From Chloranthus sessilifolius (taxonomy: Eukaryota; Streptophyta; Magnoliopsida; Chloranthales; Chloranthaceae), in NCBI GenBank assembly GCA_021018995.1, contig CM037592.1:78867301-78931300 (forward strand): DNA of 64,000 nucleotides, in the 5' to 3' direction. The notes beneath the pieces were generated by a model, which worked only from the letters and a program-made list of their open reading frames with translations, was not told the DNA's origin and made no database searches. This document shows positions 55,456-64,000 of the stretch, in pieces; the stretch's first letter is position 1; every line of letters starts with the position of its first letter. The translations under genes were made by a program, and so were the position numbers.

Positions 55456-56795
55456 GAAATTTTTTGAAATTCAACATTTGATTGAGTCCTTTTTCGGATT
55501 TTTATAATCAAAATAGCTTTGGCTGTAACTTGCTCATTTGAAATTCGATTTCGACTCATAAGTAGTTGATTTGTGTCTAAACAATTGAATTTGTGTAATA
55601 AGTCAGTTATTGGGGTTGTTTGAGACCGTTACAAGACAATTTTAGCCTCTTAAAATTTATAAGCTTCTTTTGATTATAACATACTCGTTTTAAATTCAAT
55701 TTTCGATCGTAAGATATCATTTTGCACAAATTTACGGGGCTCTTAGTGAACTTGAAAAGGAGTGATGTTTGAACATAGCTTATATAAAATTTCAATTGAT
55801 TAATCTCATACTATTATGTCTGATTCAAGGTTGAAAGCCTGTGTATTTTTTATGTTCTATTTTGATGTTGACTAAATCACTTCATATGCATAAATACGTA
55901 TGGAAAGTTAACAATATTTTGAAGTATCTTGTCTATTTAATGTACAGTTTAACATCACTCTATTTTTTATTTATTTTTCAAAAGTTGGCTAGTTGCCATG
56001 ATGTGCAAATATCTAGAATGAAGCTTTGCTTTGAATTAAATATGATAGTGTTGAATACAATTTAGGTCATACCTTAGGGGTCAAGGTAAACTAGTAATAT
56101 AATCGTTTAAGGGTACGTAGCTGAAATAGAATATAGTCTTGCCGAAAGGTGACCACCATGCAGGTATTATAATTCTTGCTTCATTAAGATCAAGTCAACA
56201 CATTCCAACATGAATTTTTCAACTGTTGACCAAAGCTGATTTAGAAGTTTCATATAACGAAGATAAATAAAATAGTCGTAAGTGGTGAAGGGGGAGAAGG
56301 ACAATCCTTCTGACTAAAGTTGATGGAGAGTTTGGATCAGAAAGAGAGCATGAGTAATTAGATCTTTGTATATTATCTCAATCATGATCTTGGAAAGTAT
56401 ACTGTATGTCAATATTTATGCCCAAAGATAATGTTGAGATAATGTGACTAAGAACATGTCTCATAAAGTAATAGTTCACACATGACCAACACTCTTAATT
56501 GATAAATAACTGACCATGAGTTTAAATTAAATCCTCGGAGAATGGTGACATATGATTATAATTCGTAATGAACATTTAATAACATAAAGCCGTGAAGTAG
56601 TCATCAAGAATGTTTTATAGCATATAATTATGAAATATATTTGCAAATAGTTAATAACATGTAATTATGGAGAGATCGAACATATGATCATGACGTATTC
56701 TAATATCAACTATTCAGTGGTATATAGTCAAATTGTTTATTACCGTAAAAGTTTAATGATATAATATTTAGTGTTATCTAGTGATATATGACCAC
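55456..56795. other. AT-rich intergenic stretch
   Basis: No gene or clear repeat recognised. Confidence 0.4.
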
Positions 56796-56799
56796 TGTT

Positions 56800-57180
56800 A
56801 ATTACGGATGCAAGTTCAGTGTACAGAACCAAATCGAACCCGAATTTTTTGGTTTTAGGTTCGATACACCCCAAACCAAAATGGAAATGAAACCCATTCA
56901 GTTCAGTTCGGTATTATTTTTTTTTGGAACCGACACCAAAACCCATTCGGTTCGGTTCAGTTTACCTAGTTTTTCAGTTTTTTATCGATTTTTTCTATTT
57001 TTTCGGTTTACTTATCCCACCCCTATGATTTTTGGTTTTTGCCACCCTAAATCGAACCCGAACTGAATTGAGGTTTGGTTCGATTTCAATCAGTTTTCGG
57101 TGCGGTTTAGACCAGTTCAAGAGCCTTAGTTTTCGATTCGGTTTGGTTCGGTGTTCGGTTCAAAGCTTGAATCCCTACTG
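56800..57180. repeat. CGGTTCGGTTT-type low-complexity repeat
   Basis: Multiple blocks of TTCGGTTCGGTTC, CCGAACC-like and TTTTTGGTTTT on both strands, starting CAAATCGAACCCGAATTTTT and ending GGTTCGGTGTTCGGTTC. The same style appears at 26785-26930. Probably a MITE-type relic; its ends were not found. Confidence 0.6.
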
Positions 57181-57251
57181 TTAATGCAGTCTTTGATTAT
57201 TATATCATATGTTATTCATTAGCTGGGTTTGAGCCTTTGAATAGTTCAAAC

Positions 57252-57337
57252 TTTTTTTATAGGTAAGCTAGACTCGAACCTGCAACCTTGAGGGTGCAAT
57301 ATTGTCAACCTTCCATTGTGCTACAAGCCAAAGCCCG
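57252..57337 (-). mobile_element. tRNA-related SINE-like sequence
   Basis: Minus strand: GGGCTTTGGCTTGTAGCACA carrying a box A TAGCACAATGG (57313-57323), then CCTCAAGGTTGCAGGTTCGA with box B GGTTCGAGTC (57271-57280), and an A-rich tail (ATAAAAAAAG) near 57251-57260. The polymerase III boxes and the tail support a short SINE. It lacks a tRNA cloverleaf end, so an ordinary tRNA gene is unlikely. Confidence 0.6.
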
Positions 57338-57345
57338 AATATTTC

Positions 57346-58392
57346 AAACTTTTGTTCGTGCGGTATAGCTACAAATATTTTGTTAAGATGTATGAACTAT
57401 GATTTCGAGCTTATAAGATATAGGCTTCCTAAACACTCTGAAAAACTCTACAGAATCATAAAAAATGATTTATTCAATTAAGACAAATACTATGGCGATG
57501 ATAATAATTCGTATATCAATAAGTGATTAACAAAAGGGTAGTCTAAATTCTATCAATAAGAGTAAAGTACTTATATAGAGTATTATATATAAATTTATAA
57601 GAATGCAAAATTTTTAATAATACTCTTACTAATTGATTAACATGACAATATGATGGAAACAAAATCATGTGACTCAACACACAAGTACTATTATTTGGAG
57701 CTGATCTCGTGATTTATTCTTTGCATCTATTCGCTTCGTCTCCCTTTTGCTATGTTCAAGGTGAATTATAAAGGTTACTGAAAGTAACCTATCACTAAAA
57801 ATATAAGGCACCTTAGAAGGAACTGTTACGTATTGAAGAAATTATTGAAATGGATAAAAGATTGAGCATTGCAACTGAAAAAATCTCATAGATGATAATC
57901 AAACCTTCATTAATATATTTCATATAAAACTTCCTATTAATTGTTGATATTGATTTTGATAGACATAATTTGACTAACTATTTACCGATAGTTAATGCAT
58001 GATATAACTATCCTTTTTTAATGCATTATATGAGTATAATTTTGTTACATTGAGAAACTGGGTTCTTAGGAATGATAAGATCAATGGAAGTTTATAGTCG
58101 TTGATAGTTGTCGAAAGTCTTAGGATTGTGATGTTCGACTGGATTTGATAGTATTTGCCTACATAATTTATGTAGAAGTTGTTTCTATAGATTTAGTTAG
58201 TTTCAATTGTTGTTGATATATCATTTGTAACATGTTTTATGCACGTGCTATAAAAAGTATATGTGATTATACTTTATCTATTTGCATGAGGAATTGTTTT
58301 ACATGACAAAATGATGAAATTGTATCTTATTTTGTCTGAATTTGCTTGAAAAAATGTGATTAGGCACAACATCGTAAGTCTTTGTTTAGATG
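57346..58392. other. AT-rich intergenic stretch
   Basis: No gene or clear repeat recognised. Confidence 0.4.
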
Positions 58393-58397
58393 GAATG

Positions 58398-59815
58398 TGA
58401 TATGGAGAATTTTTGTGAAGAGAGAAATGAGACAGGAAGAGGAAGAAGTTCTGAGAAGGAAGGATTCTTGTTTAATGTCCGACATCTCATTCCTTTAATC
58501 AAGGCTCTATTTATAACCTTATACAAGTAACTAAATAACCGCCCACTTACACACTAATGCTAAATAACTGACTACTTACACACTAATTAAACAGCATGAG
58601 AGTAATGCCTAATGGAGGGGAAACCCACTACTAATTAATAACTACCCACATCAGATGGAAAATCGGTGTGTATCATTCCACCCTCCTTGAAATCAACCTT
58701 GCCCTCAAGGTTGATCTTCATCTGACGAGAAAGGATCAAGAAATCCTTCAGGTAGAGTTACCCCCGAATTATCTATACTTGAAGACAACTCTTCGTGTTC
58801 TTCCACATCTTCATCATCATCGTTATAGGGGAGATTGATGATTGAGACAAAGCCTAATGTTGTGGGGTGAATGATAGTCGTCGAGGTATCCTTCATCTTC
58901 ACTTTTGGACCATCCATCTTCGAAAATATATCTTTCGAAGAATCGACACATTCACTTTGAGTGAGATTCATGATTGATGGGGTGCTTTTGTGGTCCTTGT
59001 CTCATTCGCAAGTATTTCATTTCATACTCTCCTAATGTATAGGTCGATTTAAATCGATTCCATATTGTTAAAAATAGGTGGTTCCTGAATAACTTGGTGG
59101 GAAAGCCTTTCAAAAGCTTCTTGATAAGCTGCTACAGTTGTGGTTTGTTTCAGTCGAGCTAGAGCTTCTAACGGGTCCTCGTAGGAGGTTGGACCAAAGT
59201 ATTGTTCGGCCGTGTAGATCCAGCCAATTGGGTCGTCTCCGTTAAACTTTAGGAAGGAGAACTTGAGGTGTCGATGAGGGTGGTCATGGATAGTGTGAGA
59301 ACAAGAAGTATGTGGGTGTGAGGATTCGTCACGTGCAAATGAATTGATTTTAGGAGAGCTAGTGTTTTAGCTATGAAAGGTTCGAAGAGCTTGAAGTTCG
59401 GTTAACACTGTTTGTAAGGTTGCGTTCACCTGGTCGAAATTGGACTCTTGTCGTGCCAAGATCTCGTTGACATCGTTGCAAAATTCTGCATTCGATTTTC
59501 CACGAGTATCCATGGTCGGAACTTGGCTTTGATACCAATGATATGGAGAATTTTGTGAAGAGAGAAATAATACAGGAAGAGGAAGAAGTTCTGAGAAGAA
59601 AAGATTCTTATTTAATTTCTGATGCCTCATTCCTTTAATTAATGCTCTATATATAGCCTTATACAAGCAACTAAATAATCGCCCACTTACATACTAATGC
59701 TAAATAATCACTCACTAACACACTAATTAAACAACATGAGAGTAATGCCCAATGGAGGGGAAAGTCACTACCAATTAAGAACTACCCATATCAAATGGCA
59801 AATCGGTATATATCA
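58398..59815 (-). mobile_element. Small gag-only gypsy-type LTR element with intact ends
   Basis: LTRs at 58398-58675 and 59539-59815 (278 and 277 bp, TGATAT...ATCA ends), with target duplication GAATG at 58393-58397 and 59816-59820. On the minus strand a TGGTATCAAAGCC primer site (59538-59524) follows the 5' LTR, and a purine tract AAGGAGGGTGGAA precedes the 3' LTR. The 860-bp internal part shows only gag-like protein: MDTRGKSNAEFCNDVNEILA, FNGDDPIGWIYTAEQYF, and an acidic C-terminus. There is no pol, so it depended on partners. LTRs differ by about 12 percent by eye, which makes it clearly older than the CRM-like copy. Structure whole, coding part broken. Confidence 0.85.
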
Positions 59816-60048
59816 GAATGATGACAACGAGTCAAGAGCTTGGAACCAGTAAATTATCAAAATGAAATACCTTAGAATATGAAGCAAGACAAATATAGGA
59901 TTGACACAATGTGTGTTGCTTAATATTACTAAGTAATGGCCTGAGTTTCATAACAATGCTAGTTTTGTAATTGTGGAATTACCTCATGCCAATTTGTTAA
60001 GATGGAATCTTATGTGCACCCACGATCTTCTACTAGTAGTGTTTTTGA

Positions 60049-60240
60049 ATTTGAGTGATCGTTTAGAAACATTGAAATAGTGAGAGTCAATAATTTTTAA
60101 AATTAAAGTTTTCATAGTTGGTCAACCTGAGGGCTTTTTCAAATATATAATTTGAGTGATCGTTTAGAAGCATTGAAATAGTGAGAGTCAATAATTTTTA
60201 AAATTAAAGTTGTCATAGTTGGTCAACCTGAGGGCTTTTT

Positions 60241-60250
<10 letters not shown>
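60049..60250 (+). repeat. Recent 101-bp tandem duplication
   Basis: Copies 60049-60149 and 60150-60250 differ at only two or three positions. The second runs straight into the (TA)n at 60244. Confidence 0.95.

Positions 60251-60307
<57 letters not shown>
60244..60307. repeat. (TA)n microsatellite
   Basis: About 31 TA units without interruption. Confidence 0.95.
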
Positions 60308-60311
<4 letters not shown>

Positions 60312-62100
60312 TAAAGGAGACCATTGTCCACTCTCTATTTCAATCTTGCCATATCTATACTACTATATAAGTCAAATGGGTGGTTAAGGAATTTTGTCCG
60401 GCCAACTTTCCAAATGACGAAAATACCCATTTATTATTTAGTTATTCTCAACATTAAAGAGTATTTTATCGAATATTTTAAAAGAATTTGATACTACATA
60501 GTAAATTCCATATAATATTTTCATTGTTTTTTAATAAGTTAAACCAACGATTTTTCAAGGTGTATATCGATTGTTTAATGCTTTTCACGATGCTTTTGTA
60601 TTGGGTTTTTACCTTTGCTTCGAGACTACATAAATTTGAGGGCGGCCTTACGGTTGATTGTGCTTTTTAGTTGACAGGTTATCCAAATTACTAATCATTA
60701 CTGCTATTTATAATACCAAAGGTCTCCCTACTTTATTGAAATATTGATGGTAGGGACCTCTGGCTTTTTAGTAATAAAGTTTCTATGGTTAAAGATACAA
60801 CTCAGCAAACCTATTAAAATATCCAGTGATTGCGTGTAAAAAAGATGTTGCAGCCGTCCACTTACTAGAGGTTTATTCTAAGTTTAAAATAAGTTCTTCC
60901 ACGGTGTTAGTAGCATTATCAAGTATTGTAGTTCTCCGATAATCTCTGATCGTTTGTTGATTTTGAACTTCAATCTAAACCGTCAAAATAATAGTCTCAT
61001 CGACTTTATGATATTTAGACCATATTGAACCCTAGACCTCCCCATACTCGATCAAAACCCTAGCACCCTCCATCCATAAGATCGTATAAACACTATTTCG
61101 TGTTTAAAGGATGGTTTAACACCGTGTTAGTGATCATCCAGTGTCTATGTTTCATAACAACTTTGTATATACATGATGTCAATGTCCTATTCTATGTCTC
61201 TGAAATATGTGTTCATCTTAAAAGTAGGAAATTAGTATTATGTACCGTGATAAGCGACATTCGCCTTATCTTTTCCTGTCATTATCACCATCCTTCAATT
61301 GACATAGCAAAAGTAACATGTATTACCCTTTATGGTATGTAATAAAAAAAATATAATTTTCTAATAATCTTCTTACTACCATACTACTATAGTACTATAT
61401 ATTCCAACCTCCTCACTTAGAAAAAGGTCAAGTAAGTGGACGAAATCTCACCACTGGATAGTAAGCTCATGATCTTCATATCTATTCTCTAGAAGAATAG
61501 AAAGAAATTCAATGTCTACCATTTGATTAGAACCAGTCAATGGGCTCTCCTCCGTTTAAGATAAAAACAATATTTATCTTTAATAATACTGTAATACTCT
61601 TGTTACTACCATAGTACTATATGTTTCTACCACCTCACTTAGAAACAGGTAAAGTAAGCTTATGAAATCTAACCGTTTGATAATAGGCTCATGATCTTAA
61701 GATTTATTATATTGAAGATTACAAAGAAATTCAATCTCTACCATCTGATTGGTAGCAGCCAACGATTATCCTCCATTTAGATGTGGTTCTTAGAACAAAA
61801 GTGGTGTGGTACTTCGTACTAACAACCGTTGATAGTAGATTGAACGGATTGGATGGTTCCAATCTCCTACCAAATTTGATTTTAGGAATCATAGCCCTTT
61901 AATTGATAATATATTACTTTGACGGTTTCGATTTCGAAGATCATAAAACAATCAATGGTTTAAGATCGTTTACACACTATTTGATGTTGAAAGGATGGTT
62001 AACACAATAAATTTCCTTCCCTTCTTCATTCATCATTCCTCCAACGTAGTTCACACCAAAAAAGTTGTCATATCAGCTTTATTTCATCATTCTTCATTTT
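60308..62100. other. Intergenic stretch with a ~190-bp tandem duplication
   Basis: Two related units at about 61368-61560 and 61607-61782 share CTACCATA(G)TACTATAT, CCTCACTTAGAAA, GGCTCATGATCTTA-type and AAATTCAATCTCTACCAT-type blocks. An inverted pair (CCAAAGGTCTCCCTAC near 60717, GTAGGGACCTCTGG near 60752) may be a small MITE relic. No gene recognised. Confidence 0.6.
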
Positions 62101-62170
62101 CGTAGGGTTCAAGAAAATTTTATATTGGCCAACGATTTCAGCTCACCGCCATCTCCTCTTTCTCCTTTAA

Positions 62171-62245
62171 ATGTTGCCGAATGGAATGTCTGAGTTGCGA
62201 AAGAAGAGTGGCTATGGAGGCGACGATCATGATTGCTACCCATAG
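62171..62245 (+). CDS. Very short ORF, 24 codons
   Basis: Reads MLPNGMSELRKKSGYGGDDH then DCYP and TAG, after a pyrimidine-rich leader-like sequence. It might be a first exon or upstream ORF of a transcript running right. No known match, and a chance origin is likely. Confidence 0.15.
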   Translation: MLPNGMSELRKKSGYGGDDHDCYP

Positions 62246-62432
62246 CTGTTTTATAATAATCCCCCTCCCTCTTCTCAAACAAATGCTACCTGCTCACCTT
62301 CTTATCCATTTCTCTCCCTTTCTATCAACAGAAGAAGAAGAAAGAAGAAGAATCTCTGGTATATATTCTCTAATAAATTTTATATTCTTCTCTTCCAAAA
62401 AGATAGTAGATTTTAATATCTTCATCTTATAA

Positions 62433-62690
62433 ACTAGTTGCAGAGCTGGGACGTTCGATCGTTCAACATTGATCCTATGCATCTCTCGATTTCGGCAACC
62501 TCAGGTGTTTTATTCTGTTCTCTATATTTTGCACATATGTATTTTTGTCTTTCAAAAAGAGCTGAGATTCTAACATGTTCACCTGATAAACCAGTTACAC
62601 AGAAGGAGTTCCAGACCTGAGACTTTTCATTGAAGATTGATCGCAAAGGTCACTCGATTTTCGGCAACCTCAGGTGTTTCCTTTTGATAG
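62433..62690 (+). repeat. Tandem duplication of an exon-like unit
   Basis: Two units end in the same CGATTTCGGCAACCTCAG or CGATTTTCGGCAACCTCAG, directly followed by GTGTTT, and each is preceded by AAACYAGTT and an AG. Exon-like spans are about 62446-62504 and 62606-62673. Period is about 168 bp. This looks like exon plus flanking intron copied once, possibly in a non-coding or 5' leader exon. Confidence 0.5.
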
Positions 62691-63720
62691 CAATATTTTC
62701 CATTAGATTGGTTGGAGATTTCTCTACTTATTGTTGAAGCTAATTGGTCTTCTCCTCTTTTTTAATTTATTTCCTGAATTTTGTCCTTCAGACATATTTC
62801 CCATATACTTAAATATTATGTCACCCAGATATAGTATTTAAGTTTGAATCAATTAGTACTCTGTTTTGTGTGTGATTATATATTTTCATAATTGTTTTTG
62901 TAAAACTTAAATATTTAGAATGTCAATCTATTCCAACCAACTCATCTTAGAAGTATCCTATAAACTGAGCTCCTATAAACTATTATAGACATCTGATTAC
63001 AGCAACTGTTGTATACTTTAGTCCATAGAAATTGCTATAAAATGCTGTAATATTTTATTACAGCAGATGTTACAAATTATCTTTAAGTAAAAAAAACTTA
63101 GTTACATAGTTTGATGATTCAAAGTAATAAGTAACTACATAGTTTCATGACTTAAATTTACTGACATATGGTTATTAAGTTATTCGCTCTCGACTCTAAT
63201 TTTTTAGCTCTCAATTTCCTTTCCTGGTGAAACGTAAGTTATACTTTGAGCATTTGCAAAATCTTGATAACTCTTTCCATTGTATTGTTTTCACATATCT
63301 AAGTAGAATTCAGCTTTAATGTGCTTTGTCTTCCCATGTAACACTAATAGAGGTTATGTTGATATTACTCTTCAGTTATAACGCTAATACTAGAATAGAG
63401 GTTATATGGATATTACTCTTCGATTATCGCTCATATAAACTTACTGCCTCATCTATGTTTCAATTTCATTAATAGCAACTGCCATTAATTCATCTTAATT
63501 TTTGTTCCTAACTTGTAGCCTCACCTAATACAAATGTGAAATTTTTGAAGGTAATACCTAATTAAGACCATCTATTCTTGCCATCAATACCTCTTAATTG
63601 CCATGATACAGGCTTGATTAATATAAGTAATCTGCACTTTCGATTTCAGTTATATTTATATCTAAGTTTGAATCTTGGGCTCTCATATGATTAGATCTTC
63701 TATCTACACTTATATGTTGT
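62691..63720. other. AT-rich stretch
   Basis: No gene recognised. GTTATAT/GATATTACTCTTC repeats occur at 63355-63425 (two copies of ATATTACTCTTCRRTTAT). Confidence 0.4.
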
Positions 63721-63722
63721 CT

Positions 63723-63838
63723 TATATAAAATATATATGAGCTGGGCATCGACACTGATGTCTGCTGAAGGCACATTTGTATGCCGTCATATATAAAATA
63801 TGAGCTGGGTATAGACACTGATGTGTGCTGAAGGCACA
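63723..63838 (+). repeat. Tandem duplication, ~64-bp period
   Basis: Copies 63723-63775 and 63788-63838 share ATATGAGCTGGG, GACACTGATGT and GCTGAAGGCACA with few changes. Confidence 0.9.
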
Positions 63839-63918
63839 ATGAAAGAGGGAGAAAAATTACAAATTATGCAACCTAATCTTCAATATTTTGTGTTTCACAC
63901 ATATAGTTCATTAGTGTG

Positions 63919-63951
63919 TTAGTCTTACCTCAGATCCTAGGGTAAGACTAA
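63919..63951. repeat. Perfect 11-bp inverted repeat
   Basis: TTAGTCTTACC (63919-63929) and GGTAAGACTAA (63941-63951) with an 11-base loop. The window ends soon after; it may be the end of a MITE that continues outside. Confidence 0.85.
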
Positions 63952-64000
63952 GTTTATCAGCACCTAATTACAAATTTTGTTGGAAGTACAAATTTATCAG

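Noticed and set aside
60350-60680. Helitron-like start TCTATACTACTATATAAGTC and CTTTTTAGT end
   Set aside because: No convincing 3' hairpin directly before a CTRR end and no Rep/helicase similarity.
1-64000. CRISPR arrays, rRNA genes and standard tRNA genes
   Set aside because: None seen. Direct repeats here are minisatellites or transposon parts, and the tRNA-like sequences lack a complete cloverleaf.

Overview
The window is nuclear DNA of a flowering plant. The evidence is a stack of plant-type LTR retrotransposons (Tekay/Del-like, Tat-like, CRM-like and copia), a plant L1-type LINE, Tourist-like MITEs, a plasma-membrane H+-ATPase pseudogene, a cytosolic HSP70 fragment with a heat-shock promoter, and a small gene of a plant-specific mitochondrial protein family. 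The species cannot be told from sequence alone. Roughly two thirds is recognisable repeat; only one host gene looks whole.

Layout. 1-7073: 3' part of a Tekay/Del-like chromovirus fossil (reverse transcriptase/RNase H, integrase, chromodomain, an unusual extra sense ORF, long 3' LTR). It sits inside the gag of a Tat-like fossil that resumes at 7074 and runs to its polypurine tract at about 15008. This Tat internal region has no visible pol. It is full of structured DNA: an 18-bp minisatellite, two large inverted repeats, scattered short motifs and tandem repeats. 15009-21422: two Tat-like LTR copies facing each other, with a partial Tekay/Del-type LTR between them. The Tat LTRs carry an array of short hairpins whose arms partly covary.

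21423-27757: old host and repeat debris: an H+-ATPase pseudogene, a copia scrap, and MITEs including an inverted pair of one family. 27758-40744: one L1-type LINE, minus strand, probably full length, with an 11-bp target duplication. It is split by a CRM-like LTR element (32548-39572) that has both LTRs and a 5-bp duplication. 40745-45632: copia 3' end and LTR, truncated LINE, Tat LTR scrap, SINE-like sequence.

45633-47565: possible PIF/Harbinger-type element with TTA flanks and a transposase remnant. It encloses a heat-shock promoter joined to the first 18 codons of HSP70, facing a second, unidentified gene start. This is the most interesting host-derived structure here.

47566-64000: mostly AT-rich intergenic DNA with a clean Tourist-like MITE, a two-exon NFD6/NOXY2-like gene on the minus strand (53060-53461), a SINE-like sequence, a small gag-only LTR element with intact ends (58398-59815), and several tandem duplications.

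Boundaries were read by eye. Percent differences quoted are hand estimates over the stretches compared.
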